Below the pieces are notes generated by a model, which was not told the DNA's origin, ran no database searches, and saw only the letters and a program-made list of their open reading frames with translations. This document shows positions 46,530-55,033 of a DNA stretch of 63,118 nucleotides, in pieces. The position numbers were made by a program, and so were the translations under genes. Position 1 is the first letter of the stretch. Each line of letters opens with the position of its first letter. The DNA is from Dysgonomonas sp. 511 (GTDB lineage: Bacteria > Bacteroidota > Bacteroidia > Bacteroidales > Dysgonomonadaceae): assembly GCF_010501105.1 (NCBI RefSeq), contig NZ_QVMQ01000022.1, positions 140,688 through 203,805 of the forward strand, in the 5' to 3' direction.

Positions 46530-48839
46530 ATGAAATCAAACTTTCTTTGCCTACTGGCTTTACTACTCATTGCAGGGTGTAGTAAACCAAAAGTAGAAGC
46601 AGATTACCAAATTGTGCCTTTACCGCAAACCGTTAACAGTATCGGTGGGCAAGGGTTCGAGCTAAATGGGAAAACCCTAATTATTTACCAGGCAGGAAAC
46701 GAAGTGCAGAAACAAACAGCGACCTTCCTGTCCGAATATATCAAATACAGCACCGGCCTGGAGCTGAGCATTACAGACACAGATGCCTCCGACAATGCCA
46801 TCATCCTCAAGACAGGCTACGAAGGTGAAAATGCCGAAGCATATAGCCTGACTGTGAATGCCAATCGAATAGTAATAGACGGAGCCTGCGAAGCCGGTGT
46901 ATTTTATGGCGTACAAACTTTGCGCAAGGCTATTCCGGTGCAAGACAGCGAAGTTGAGGTCGTTTTCCCTGCCGTGGAAATAAAAGACTATCCCCGATTC
47001 GGATACAGGGGTATGCACCTGGATGTCAGCCGTCATTTCTTCCCGCTGGATTTTGTAAAGAAGTACATCGACATTCTTGCCCTACACAACATCAACCGTT
47101 TCCATTGGCACCTTAGCGACGACCAAGGATGGAGAATAGAGATAAAGAAATATCCCGAACTTACAAAAATAGGCTCTCAACGGGCTCAAACCCTGATAGA
47201 AAAGAAAGACGGAGAATACGATGGCAAACCATATGGCGGGTATTTCACACAGAATGAAGCCAGAGAAGTGGTAGAATACGCCGCCAAACGTTTTATCACT
47301 GTCATTCCCGAAATAGACCTGCCGGGCCATATGCAAGCCGCGTTGGCCTCGTATCCAGAGCTGGGTTGCACAGGCGGCCCGTATAAGGTGGCCGAAGACT
47401 GGGGTGTGTTCGAAGATGTACTTTGTGCCGGAAACGATACTGTATATACATTTCTGGAAAATGTATTCTCCGAGATTATCGAAATATTCCCTTCCGAATA
47501 TATCCATGTAGGAGGCGACGAATGCCCCAAAGCCCGTTGGAAAGAATGCCCGAAATGCCAGGCTAAAATCAAAGCCCTCAAACTTGCAGCAGATGCAACC
47601 CACACGAAAGAAGACCGGCTGCAAAGCCATATGATCGGCTACGTGGAAAAATTCCTCAACAGTAAAGGCCGCCAGATCATAGGTTGGGACGAAATACTGG
47701 AAGGCGGACTCGCTCCCAACGCAACCGTAATGTCGTGGCGGGGCGTAGAGGGCGGTATCGAGGCAGCCAAGCAACACCACGATGTGATAATGTCACCCAA
47801 CAGTTATATATACTTCGATTACTATCAAGGCGAAGATAAGGATAGCGAGCCTCTGGCTTTCGGTGGCTACCTCCCCGTACAAAAAGTATATAGCCTGGAA
47901 CCGGTGTCTAAAAGTCTGGCCGACGACGAAAAGAAATACATAATAGGTGCACAGGCTAACATGTGGACAGAGTATATAAACAATACCCAACAGGTAGAAT
48001 ATATGCTCATGCCCCGTATAGCAGCCCTCAGCGAAGTGCAATGGTGCAAGCCTGAAAATAAAGATTACGAAAAATTCTTGCCACGCCTGGCCGGTTTGAT
48101 GAAGTATTACAAAAAAATGGGCTACAACTATGCAACCCATATTACTGAGATTGCCGCAGAAATAAAACCCGCAGGAAACGAGCTTATCGTAAAGTTGTTC
48201 ACATACGACAATGCTCCTGTTTACTATACTCTCGACGGTAGCGAACCAACAGAAAAAAGCACAAAATACGAAGAGCCTTTACATATCGGCCAAACAGCCG
48301 ACATCAAAGCTGTAGCCTATAGAGATAACGAAAAGAGTAAAATATACGAAAAGAAGCTGAATTTTAACAAAGCCACACTAAAAGGCATCGAACTGGTAAA
48401 CCCAACCCACCAGAACTATGCTTTCAATCCATCCATACTTGTAGATGGCAGAAGAGGCAGCGGCGGGTTTGCCAGCGCCGAATGGCTTGGATTCTTCGGC
48501 AACGACTTTATAGGAATAGTCGATCTTGGCGAGGTACAAGAAATATCGAAAGTGGTAACCGGAACATACGAGGTAGAATCTTCGTGGATATTCGGGGCGG
48601 TAGGTTACACTGTTGCCGTATCCGAAGATGGCAAGGCATACAAACAGGTATATGACGAAAGTTACCCGGTAATGGATAAGGTACGCCCGACAAGTACTGT
48701 CGACCTCACTGCCCAATTTACCCCGGTGAATGCAAGATATGTAAAGATTACCGCCAAGAATACCGGAACTATTCCCGACTGGCATGCCGGAAAGGGTACG
48801 CCTGCATTCTTGTTTATAGACGAAATTATGATAGAATAA
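46530..48839 (+). CDS. beta-N-acetylhexosaminidase (GH20) lipoprotein
   Basis: 769 residues. Lipobox LLLIAGCS near residue 17; GH20b-type N-terminal domain (about 25-150); TIM barrel (about 155-500) with the catalytic Asp330-Glu331 pair in HVGGDECPK; GWDEILEGG follows. A chitobiase-type beta domain (about 545-610, YYTLDGSEPTEKSTKYEEP) and a discoidin (F5/8C)-like domain (about 620-769) end the protein. It releases terminal GlcNAc or GalNAc residues from glycans at the cell surface or periplasm. The gene is followed by a hairpin terminator and a long gene-free interval. Confidence 0.93.
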   Translation: MKSNFLCLLALLLIAGCSKPKVEADYQIVPLPQTVNSIGGQGFELNGKTLIIYQAGNEVQKQTATFLSEYIKYSTGLELSITDTDASDNAIILKTGYEGENAEAYSLTVNANRIVIDGACEAGVFYGVQTLRKAIPVQDSEVEVVFPAVEIKDYPRFGYRGMHLDVSRHFFPLDFVKKYIDILALHNINRFHWHLSDDQGWRIEIKKYPELTKIGSQRAQTLIEKKDGEYDGKPYGGYFTQNEAREVVEYAAKRFITVIPEIDLPGHMQAALASYPELGCTGGPYKVAEDWGVFEDVLCAGNDTVYTFLENVFSEIIEIFPSEYIHVGGDECPKARWKECPKCQAKIKALKLAADATHTKEDRLQSHMIGYVEKFLNSKGRQIIGWDEILEGGLAPNATVMSWRGVEGGIEAAKQHHDVIMSPNSYIYFDYYQGEDKDSEPLAFGGYLPVQKVYSLEPVSKSLADDEKKYIIGAQANMWTEYINNTQQVEYMLMPRIAALSEVQWCKPENKDYEKFLPRLAGLMKYYKKMGYNYATHITEIAAEIKPAGNELIVKLFTYDNAPVYYTLDGSEPTEKSTKYEEPLHIGQTADIKAVAYRDNEKSKIYEKKLNFNKATLKGIELVNPTHQNYAFNPSILVDGRRGSGGFASAEWLGFFGNDFIGIVDLGEVQEISKVVTGTYEVESSWIFGAVGYTVAVSEDGKAYKQVYDESYPVMDKVRPTSTVDLTAQFTPVNARYVKITAKNTGTIPDWHAGKGTPAFLFIDEIMIE

Positions 48840-48868
48840 TACATTCCGGAACAAATCGTTCTCGTCAG

Positions 48869-48895
48869 GAAGGTGTCTCAACAAAAGGCACCTTC
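48869..48895 (+). terminator. terminator of the hexosaminidase gene
   Basis: GAAGGTGTC, loop TCAACAAAA, GGCACCTTC, then a T-rich run. The stem resembles the GGTGTCC hairpin family (17448, 22478, 23121) but the loop is different. Confidence 0.75.
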
Positions 48896-49376
48896 TGTTT
48901 GTTAAACGGCATTATTATATGCAAATTGTTCTTTTTCATACCGCGTGCAGTATAAAAAGGAGCCGATAATTTAACCATTGATTGGCATTAAGGGCAAAAG
49001 AAAATATCAACTGTTGACGAAACGGAAAACTTTATCATATTTTCGATTTCCGAAAGGAATTGATGTCAATTTTTCAAAAAATGAAAAAATATTTAAGTCG
49101 CGTTATCTTCTTTTATGTTAATTGAAAGAAATCCGTAACACTTAGGTTGATTTAGAAACAAGAAATAGATAAAAAACACAAAAAAAGGATACTATTTATC
49201 ACAAAGACAAGTTACTTTTACAATATCAAGATAAGCAAAATATTTTCTTTCGAATATAATAGCTGCTAAGAGTAATAAATGCCAATATATACAGATATAA
49301 AAAATATAGTAATACTAGTTTAGATTTTTGATAGTTAAAAGAAAACCGCAAGTTTTGTGTAGTTTGTGAAGTGTAG

Positions 49377-49417
49377 AGCCATGTGAGCTGTGAAGTTCGC
49401 ATGGCTTGTTTTTTTGT
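49377..49417 (+). terminator. strong intrinsic terminator 150 bases upstream of glmS
   Basis: AGCCATGTGA pairs with TTCGCATGGCT (10 bp with one G-U) and is followed by TTGTTTTTTTG. No protein gene ends here, so it marks either a leader (attenuation) or the 3' end of a small RNA. Confidence 0.65.
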
Positions 49418-49501
49418 GGCACAAAATATAACAGACAATTCAAATATCATAAAAAATAAAATCATAAAGAAAACAAACTTTCGTTTTTGAAAGATTTTTG
49501 A

Positions 49502-49509
49502 TACATTTG
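49502..49509 (+). promoter_or_regulatory. -7 box of glmS
   Basis: TACATTTG fits TAnnTTTG about 60 bases upstream of the glmS ATG; a weak -33 candidate TTTC sits 19 bases before it. It lies downstream of the terminator at 49377-49417. Confidence 0.5.
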
Positions 49510-49569
49510 CACAATATTTACGCTCAATATACTAGTTTTAATTTACTTTGTAAACCTAATCAAAATTAT

Positions 49570-51414
49570 ATGTGTGGAATAGTTGGATACATAGGCTTTC
49601 GCGAAGCCTATCCCATCCTTATCAAAGGATTGCATAGACTCGAATACAGAGGTTACGACAGTGCCGGAGTGGCTATGATAAACGAAGAGAACAAATTGTC
49701 GGTCTACAAAGCCAAAGGACGTGTGAAAGACCTCGAAGATTTTGCAAAAGACAAAGACATAAACGGAACAATAGGCATCGCCCATACACGCTGGGCAACA
49801 CATGGCGAACCCAGCAATACAAATGCCCACCCCCATTATTCACAAAGCGAATCGCTTGCTCTCATACACAATGGTATAATAGAAAACTACGCTGTGCTCA
49901 AGGCCGAGCTGATAAGCAAAGGCTATACGTTCCAGAGCAGTACCGATACCGAAGTACTTGTGCAGTTTATCGAATATATAAAGCAAATAAACAACTGTGA
50001 CCTGTTTACAGCCGTGCAGCTTGCTCTCAATCAGATAGTGGGAGCATACGCCATCGCTGTGATAGAAAAAGGAAACCCCGACCAGATAATAGCAGCTCGC
50101 AAAAGCAGTCCGTTGGTCGTAGGGATCGGCGATGGAGAATACTTCCTCGGTTCGGATGCTTCGCCCATCATAGAATATACCAACAAGGTAATATATCTCG
50201 ACGATGAGGAGATTGCCGTTATCAAGCGTGGCGAAGAACCGAAAATAGTAACCATATCGAACATAGAGAAAACCCATGAGATAAAGGAACTGGAAATGAA
50301 CCTCAGTCAACTGGAGAGGGGCGGCTACCCGCACTTTATGCTCAAAGAGATATTCGAACAGCCCGAAACGATGATGAACTGCATGAGCGGGCGCATCAAT
50401 GTGGAAGGCACTAATGTCACGCTATCGGGTATTATTGACTATAAGGAAAAATTCATCAATGCCCGCCGTATCATCATCATAGCATGTGGTACATCGTGGC
50501 ATGCCGGACTGATAGGCGAATACCTTTTCGAAGACTTCTGCCGCATTCCTGTAGAAGTAGAGTATGCCTCGGAATTCAGGTACAGGAACCCAGTAATACA
50601 CGCCGACGATATTGTTATCGCCATATCGCAGTCGGGCGAAACTGCCGATTCGCTGGCGGCTATCGAACTGGCACGTAAGGCGGGTGCATTCGTTTACGGA
50701 GTATGTAATGTAGTGGGTTCGTCCATACCGCGCAATACAGATTCGGGCTCGTACACCCATTGCGGACACGAAATCGGGGTGGCATCTACAAAGGCATTTA
50801 CGGCACAGGTTACCGTATTGACTATGATGGCATTGGCTATAGCCAAAGAAAAAGGCACAATAGAATCCGGGCGTTATAAAAGCATTATAAAAGAACTGCA
50901 AAACATACCATCGAAAATAGAGAAGATACTCTCGTTGAACGATAAGATAAAAGAACTTTCGCTTATATTTACTTATGCGCAAAACTTTATCTATCTGGGA
51001 CGCGGCTACAACTATCCTATAGCCCTCGAAGGCGCATTGAAGTTGAAAGAAATATCGTATATCCATGCCGAAGGGTATCCTGCCGCCGAAATGAAACATG
51101 GGCCTATCGCCCTTATCGACAACGAGATGCCCGTAGTTTCTATTGCCACACACAGTGCGATATACGAAAAGGTAGTAAGCAACATACAGGAAATAAAAGC
51201 ACGCAAAGGACGTGTTATAGCCATCATAAACGAAGGCGATGAAACGATGAAAGCTATGGCCGACCATTATGTAGAAATACCGGCTACGTTGGAATGCCTC
51301 GACCCGCTACTGACATCCATACCGTTGCAGCTATTGGCTTATCACATTGCCGTGAATAAAAACAGGGACGTGGATATGCCTCGAAACCTTGCTAAATCGG
51401 TGACAGTAGAGTAA
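49570..51414 (+). CDS. glmS: glutamine-fructose-6-phosphate aminotransferase (isomerizing)
   Basis: 614 residues. The start is the ATG at 49570 because Cys2 of MCGIVGYIG must become the N-terminal nucleophile. Glutaminase domain (about 1-220) with THTRWATHG-type AHTRWATHGEPS; two SIS isomerase domains (about 290-430 and 460-605) with CGTSWHAG, ISQSGETADSLAA and C-terminal DVDMPRNLAKSVTVE. It makes glucosamine 6-phosphate for peptidoglycan and LPS. No glmS ribozyme is seen in the leader; that control is known from Firmicutes. An 18-bp inverted repeat begins 18 bases after the stop. Confidence 0.97.
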   Translation: MCGIVGYIGFREAYPILIKGLHRLEYRGYDSAGVAMINEENKLSVYKAKGRVKDLEDFAKDKDINGTIGIAHTRWATHGEPSNTNAHPHYSQSESLALIHNGIIENYAVLKAELISKGYTFQSSTDTEVLVQFIEYIKQINNCDLFTAVQLALNQIVGAYAIAVIEKGNPDQIIAARKSSPLVVGIGDGEYFLGSDASPIIEYTNKVIYLDDEEIAVIKRGEEPKIVTISNIEKTHEIKELEMNLSQLERGGYPHFMLKEIFEQPETMMNCMSGRINVEGTNVTLSGIIDYKEKFINARRIIIIACGTSWHAGLIGEYLFEDFCRIPVEVEYASEFRYRNPVIHADDIVIAISQSGETADSLAAIELARKAGAFVYGVCNVVGSSIPRNTDSGSYTHCGHEIGVASTKAFTAQVTVLTMMALAIAKEKGTIESGRYKSIIKELQNIPSKIEKILSLNDKIKELSLIFTYAQNFIYLGRGYNYPIALEGALKLKEISYIHAEGYPAAEMKHGPIALIDNEMPVVSIATHSAIYEKVVSNIQEIKARKGRVIAIINEGDETMKAMADHYVEIPATLECLDPLLTSIPLQLLAYHIAVNKNRDVDMPRNLAKSVTVE

Positions 51415-51432
51415 GCAGGAGATACAAATAAG

Positions 51433-51495
51433 ATATAAGAATATTTTAGGTTAAAGGAAAGCAAATATCCCAGTTATCCTAAAATATTCTTATAT
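51433..51495. repeat. perfect 18-bp inverted repeat between glmS and the Hint-domain gene
   Basis: ATATAAGAATATTTTAGG (51433-51450) is exactly complementary to CCTAAAATATTCTTATAT (51478-51495), separated by 27 bases. No T run follows, so it is a poor terminator; its right arm overlaps the -7 box TATATTTG (51491-51498) of the next gene, hinting at an operator or an mRNA structure. Confidence 0.7.
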
Positions 51496-51498
51496 TTG
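51491..51498 (+). promoter_or_regulatory. -7 box of the Hint-domain gene, inside an inverted repeat
   Basis: TATATTTG matches the consensus, 26 bases before the ATG. It overlaps the right arm of the 18-bp inverted repeat. Confidence 0.55.
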
Positions 51499-51523
51499 CA
51501 AAAACTATACACATAAAGATATT

Positions 51524-52060
51524 ATGATGAGAATTAAAATCACCTTTTTGGTGCTGGTAAGTTTTCTGTTAATTGGAACCAACCTTAACGCACAAAGCAG
51601 TTTAGCTGCCGGAACACAAATCGTAATGGCAGACGAATCGAAAAAGAAAATAGAAGAAATTGCTGTCGGCGATGAAATATTGGTCTTCAATGCAAAAGAT
51701 AAGGTTTACGAAGAGAGAGAAGTTACGAAAATAAACAAAGTGATGATGAACCGCTTGGTTCGCGTAACGTTGGAAAACGGTGTTCAGTTGATAATGACTG
51801 TAGAACATCCTATATTAGCCGAAAAAGGCTGGGCATCTATCGATCCCAATCAAACAATGATAAATAAGAAATACCAGCAGGTAGCGCGTTACAATCTTGG
51901 TGAATTTACCCTATTCTACAATGTTACTACAACAGACTATGTAGAAGTCAACATTATACAAGGAATACTCGATCCGATTAACACATACAGCCTCGAAGTC
52001 GAAGATAACACCGAGAACGATGCTATTGTCGCCAACGGCTTCCTCGTAGGGCTCAACTGA
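51524..52060 (+). CDS. secreted Hint (hedgehog/intein)-domain protein, degenerate active site
   Basis: 178 residues: signal peptide (FLVLVSFLLIGTNLNAQ) followed immediately by one Hint domain to the last residue. Block A is SLAAGTQIVMADESKKKIEEI with VGDEILVF; block B is MTVEHP (Thr92, His95); the C-terminal block is DAIVANGFLVGLN. The normal first-position cysteine is Ser26, and the C-terminal His-Asn is Leu-Asn (Asn178, last residue). If the signal is cut after AQ, the Hint domain starts at the mature N-terminus. Autoprocessing is uncertain; it may be a structural relic. The hotdog thioesterase gene follows four bases later, so co-expression is likely but the link is unexplained. Confidence 0.75.
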   Translation: MMRIKITFLVLVSFLLIGTNLNAQSSLAAGTQIVMADESKKKIEEIAVGDEILVFNAKDKVYEEREVTKINKVMMNRLVRVTLENGVQLIMTVEHPILAEKGWASIDPNQTMINKKYQQVARYNLGEFTLFYNVTTTDYVEVNIIQGILDPINTYSLEVEDNTENDAIVANGFLVGLN

Positions 52061-52064
52061 TAAA

Positions 52065-52493
52065 ATGAAGCTTGATCCGCAAAGAATAACAGATCATCTG
52101 AAGGGTACATTGATGGAGACTTTGGGAATCGTATTTACAGAATCCGATGACCCAGAGTCTCTTGAAGCATTTATGCCTGTAGAACAGATGCTTACGCAAA
52201 CACTAGGCGTATTGCATGGAGGCGCAACCATATCGCTGGCAGAGACAGTTGCCGGTGCCGGATCGAATATGTTGTGTGCAGAAGACGAAGTATGCTTTGG
52301 CATGCAGATAAGTGCCAGCCATATATCGAGTACACGGGTAGGCGATACGGTAAAAGCCAAAGGTACGATTATACACAAAGGACGTACTACCCATATATGG
52401 GATGTAAATGTGGTATCCGACAAAACGGGGCATCTGATTTCATCGGTGCGGGTGACCAATGCTGTAGTAAAGAAGACCCATTCCCCGGCATAA
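52065..52493 (+). CDS. hotdog-fold thioesterase, PaaI/MenI type
   Basis: 142 residues. The hotdog signature LGVLHGGATISLAETVAGAGSN carries the conserved His-Gly-Gly and the catalytic Glu, and the C-terminal VGDTVKAKGTIIHKGRTTHIWDV segment is typical of the PaaI/EntH/MenI group. Candidates are 1,4-dihydroxy-2-naphthoyl-CoA hydrolase of menaquinone synthesis or proofreading thioesterases; no men gene is near. It follows the Hint gene by four bases and converges with the minus-strand lipoprotein gene, whose stop is two bases away. Confidence 0.86.
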   Translation: MKLDPQRITDHLKGTLMETLGIVFTESDDPESLEAFMPVEQMLTQTLGVLHGGATISLAETVAGAGSNMLCAEDEVCFGMQISASHISSTRVGDTVKAKGTIIHKGRTTHIWDVNVVSDKTGHLISSVRVTNAVVKKTHSPA

Positions 52494-52495
52494 AA

Positions 52496-52894
52496 CTACT
52501 CTTGCTCGTCTAACCTGATATACTTAAGCCTGCTGATTGAGTCAGATAGTATTAAAGAATCTGTAGTCAACTTATTTATAAGAAACACACGAGTCACAAT
52601 AGTATCCTTCGCCAAGGCAAGTTTATAGCCTTTCAGCATATATGACCACGAGACAGTATCTTGCATATCAAACATATATTGGTCTACCTTTCCATTTTCA
52701 AAAAATAATTCGGTTCTGTTTCTTCGATAATCTACTTCTACCGAATCTATTTCTTTATCGGCATGAATGGCATCAACAAGCAGCCAACGCCCTTGTATCA
52801 AACGCATATTGCTTTCTTTTGCATTATACGGAGTACATGCGAAAAAAAAGGAAAGGATAAAAGGAAGCGTTATATATAAATATCCAGGCATCAT
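52496..52894 (-). CDS. small lipoprotein of unknown function
   Basis: 132 residues. A lipoprotein signal peptide ends in SFFFAC (Cys20). The mature part has LIQGRWLLVDAIHADKEID and several short strands, which resemble the lipocalin-like (DUF4923/5004-style) small lipoproteins of Bacteroidota, but the match is not firm. Its stop lies two bases from the end of the convergent thioesterase gene, leaving no room for an intergenic terminator. Confidence 0.6.
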   Translation of the reverse strand: MMPGYLYITLPFILSFFFACTPYNAKESNMRLIQGRWLLVDAIHADKEIDSVEVDYRRNRTELFFENGKVDQYMFDMQDTVSWSYMLKGYKLALAKDTIVTRVFLINKLTTDSLILSDSISRLKYIRLDEQE

Positions 52895-53039
52895 AAATTT
52901 GTTTTGAACAAAAGTAATGAAGAATTTTTAGAGTCTGCTTAAATTTAGGCTAAAATTTAAACAGGCTCTTATTATAGGAAATTAATCTTTCGCATAAAAT
53001 ATGAATAACAAAAATCTTTCAACTCGTACTTTATAGTAC

Positions 53040-53047
53040 TATCTTTG
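53040..53047 (+). promoter_or_regulatory. -7 box of the MalY/PatB-type aminotransferase gene
   Basis: TATCTTTG fits TAnnTTTG, 27 bases upstream of the start codon. Confidence 0.5.
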
Positions 53048-53074
53048 TGCCAACATTCATAAACACAAAATAAG

Positions 53075-54262
53075 ATGCCTAAATATAACTTCGATGAAAT
53101 AATAGACCGTAAAGGTACGAATGCCATTAAGGTAGACGCCTTAGGCGAACGCTATGGTAATCCTGATTTAATTCCAATGTGGGTAGCCGATATGGACTTC
53201 AAATCGCCGCCATGCGTGGAAAAAGCTATTATAGAACGCGCTAAACATAGCATATTTGGCTATACCAGCCCTTCTCAAGAATATTACAGTTCTATTATAA
53301 AGTGGGTAGCCCGCCAACACAATTGGCAGATAGAGCAAGAATGGCTATCATTTATTCCCGGCATTGTAAAAGGAATAGCTTTCGTGACCGATTGTTTTAC
53401 CAAACCCGGAGATAAGGTTATAATACAACCTCCGGTTTACCATCCTTTCCGCATCGTACCCGATATGCACCAGCGTGTAGTAGTAGATAATCCGCTGAAA
53501 CTCGAAGCCGGACAATATATGATGGATTTGGATGGCTTGAGGCAATTGATCGATCCATCGTGCAAAATGCTTATCTTATGCAATCCTCATAATCCCGGCG
53601 GACGTGTATGGACACATCAGGAATTATCTGATATTGCAGAGATATGCTATGATAATAATATCCTTGTCATTTCCGACGAAATACATTCCGACTTAGCTTT
53701 CGATCCCAACAAGCATATCCCATTTGCCAGTGTATCGGAAAAAGCTGCCCAAAACAGTATTACTTTCATGGCACCGAGCAAAACCTTTAATATTGCAGGT
53801 ATTATCAGTTCTTTTTCTGTTATTCCTAATAAAGGACTGCGCGAAAAGTTCCATCACTTCCTAGAGAAAAGTGAGCTTGAAAGCGGACATATCTTTGCAT
53901 ACCTGGTAGCAGAAACCGTTTATAATTATGGAGATGATTGGCTTGCGGAATTGAAAGATTATCTATGGAAAAATATTACCTTTGTGGACGAATATCTTAA
54001 GGTCAACATACCTCAAATAAAAGCGATGTTGCCACAAGCTTCTTTCCTGATATGGTTAGACTGCAGGCAACTCAATTTATCTCAAACAGAATTAAATGCT
54101 TTATTTGTAGAAGATGCCAAACTGGCACTAAACGATGGTGCAATGTTTGGACAAGGCGGAGAAGGTTTTATGCGCCTGAATATCGGTACGCCATTATCTG
54201 TTGTTAAAAAGGCTTTGGACAACCTTAAGAAAGCTATAGAACAAAAACAAACACAATCCTGA
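53075..54262 (+). CDS. MalY/PatB family pyridoxal-phosphate aminotransferase / cystathionine beta-lyase
   Basis: 395 residues. Starts YNFDEIIDRKGTNAIKVDAL, a MalY/PatB hallmark; WVADMDFKSPP, CNPHNPGGRVW and SDEIHSDL follow; the Schiff-base lysine is in MAPSKTFNIAG. The family cleaves C-S bonds (cystathionine, cysteine) with aminotransferase side activity. Monocistronic with its own -7 box, and 107 bases before slyD. Confidence 0.9.
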   Translation: MPKYNFDEIIDRKGTNAIKVDALGERYGNPDLIPMWVADMDFKSPPCVEKAIIERAKHSIFGYTSPSQEYYSSIIKWVARQHNWQIEQEWLSFIPGIVKGIAFVTDCFTKPGDKVIIQPPVYHPFRIVPDMHQRVVVDNPLKLEAGQYMMDLDGLRQLIDPSCKMLILCNPHNPGGRVWTHQELSDIAEICYDNNILVISDEIHSDLAFDPNKHIPFASVSEKAAQNSITFMAPSKTFNIAGIISSFSVIPNKGLREKFHHFLEKSELESGHIFAYLVAETVYNYGDDWLAELKDYLWKNITFVDEYLKVNIPQIKAMLPQASFLIWLDCRQLNLSQTELNALFVEDAKLALNDGAMFGQGGEGFMRLNIGTPLSVVKKALDNLKKAIEQKQTQS

Positions 54263-54369
54263 GATTGTTTTAGATGAAATTGGGCACAATTATTGCCTAT
54301 ATCCTATATAAAATAAAAGAGCTGTCATTGGCTCATTATTACTAATTAAAAACAAACTAATATCCTAAA

Positions 54370-54966
54370 ATGAAAATTTCTACAAATAAGTTTGTTGCTC
54401 TTACATACGACCTGAATGTAGGTGAAGGAGAGGAACGCGAATTGATGGAAAGGGCAACTCCTGAGCAACCATTAGAATTTATCTTTGGAACTAATTCTAT
54501 GCTCGAAGCTTTCGAGAAAAACCTGGATGGACTCGCTGAAGGAGATAGCTTCGATTTTACACTTTCTCCTACCGAAGCTTATGGCGAATATGATGACGAG
54601 GCTTTAGTAGACCTTCCTCGCAATATATTCGAAGAAGATGGTAAATTGAACGAAGATGTGATTTTCGAAGGCAACATTGTACCGATGATGGACAGCAACG
54701 GCAACCGGCACAACGGCTCTGTTGTAGAAGTAAGGGACAATGTAGTTAAGATGGATTTCAACCATCCTTTGGCCGGAGAAACATTAAACTTTTCGGGCAA
54801 TATTCTCACTGTAAGAGAATCAACTCCCGAAGAAATCGCAGCTTTATTTGCTCCTCACGGAGGATGTGATTGCGGATGTGGCGGACATGATGATGGAGAT
54901 TCTTGCAACTGTGGTGAGAATGAATCTGCCGGATGTGGCTCTGGTTGCGGATGCGGAGGACATTAA
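54370..54966 (+). CDS. slyD: FKBP-type peptidyl-prolyl cis-trans isomerase, SlyD type
   Basis: 198 residues. FKBP domain interrupted by the IF flap (about 70-130), including LSPTEAYGEYDDEAL and VDFNHPLAG-like MDFNHPLAGETLNF. The tail (about 160-198) is a Cys/His/Gly metal-binding segment (GGCDCGCGGHDDGDSCNC and more). It folds prolyl-containing proteins and delivers nickel or binds other metals in the cytoplasm. The tail is shorter than that of E. coli SlyD but similar in character. A bidirectional terminator follows. Confidence 0.93.
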   Translation: MKISTNKFVALTYDLNVGEGEERELMERATPEQPLEFIFGTNSMLEAFEKNLDGLAEGDSFDFTLSPTEAYGEYDDEALVDLPRNIFEEDGKLNEDVIFEGNIVPMMDSNGNRHNGSVVEVRDNVVKMDFNHPLAGETLNFSGNILTVRESTPEEIAALFAPHGGCDCGCGGHDDGDSCNCGENESAGCGSGCGCGGH

Positions 54967-54990
54967 AAAAGAGAGGACAAAAGTAAATAC

Positions 54991-55031
54991 AAAAAGAGGC
55001 TGAACCCTTTTGGGACATTCAGCCTCTTTTT
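54991..55031. terminator. bidirectional terminator between slyD and the repeat lipoprotein gene
   Basis: AAAAAGAGGCTGAA and TTCAGCCTCTTTTT form a long stem with loop CCCTTTTGGGACA. A and T runs on both sides serve the convergent genes. Confidence 0.88.
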
Positions 55032-55033
55032 GT

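Larger units (their letters stand above)
48840..49569. other. 730-base gene-free interval upstream of glmS
   Basis: It contains the hexosaminidase terminator (48869-48895), a second strong terminator at 49377-49417, and the putative glmS -7 box (49502-49509). The part between is very AT-rich. I see no credible protein gene; a 79-residue minus-strand frame at 49226-49465 overlaps these elements and is not convincing. A small RNA ending at the second terminator is possible. Confidence 0.5.

Noticed and set aside
49226..49465. 79-residue minus-strand frame upstream of glmS
   Set aside because: AT-driven, overlaps a strong terminator, no signal or family pattern.
49498..49569. Upstream start for glmS
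   Set aside because: GlmS needs Cys at position 2, so only the ATG at 49570 yields an active enzyme; the extension also overlaps the -7 box.
49377..49569. glmS ribozyme in the glmS leader
   Set aside because: No sequence resembling the ribozyme core is visible, and that control is known from Firmicutes.
50422..51267. 281-residue minus-strand frame inside glmS
   Set aside because: Antisense shadow of GlmS.
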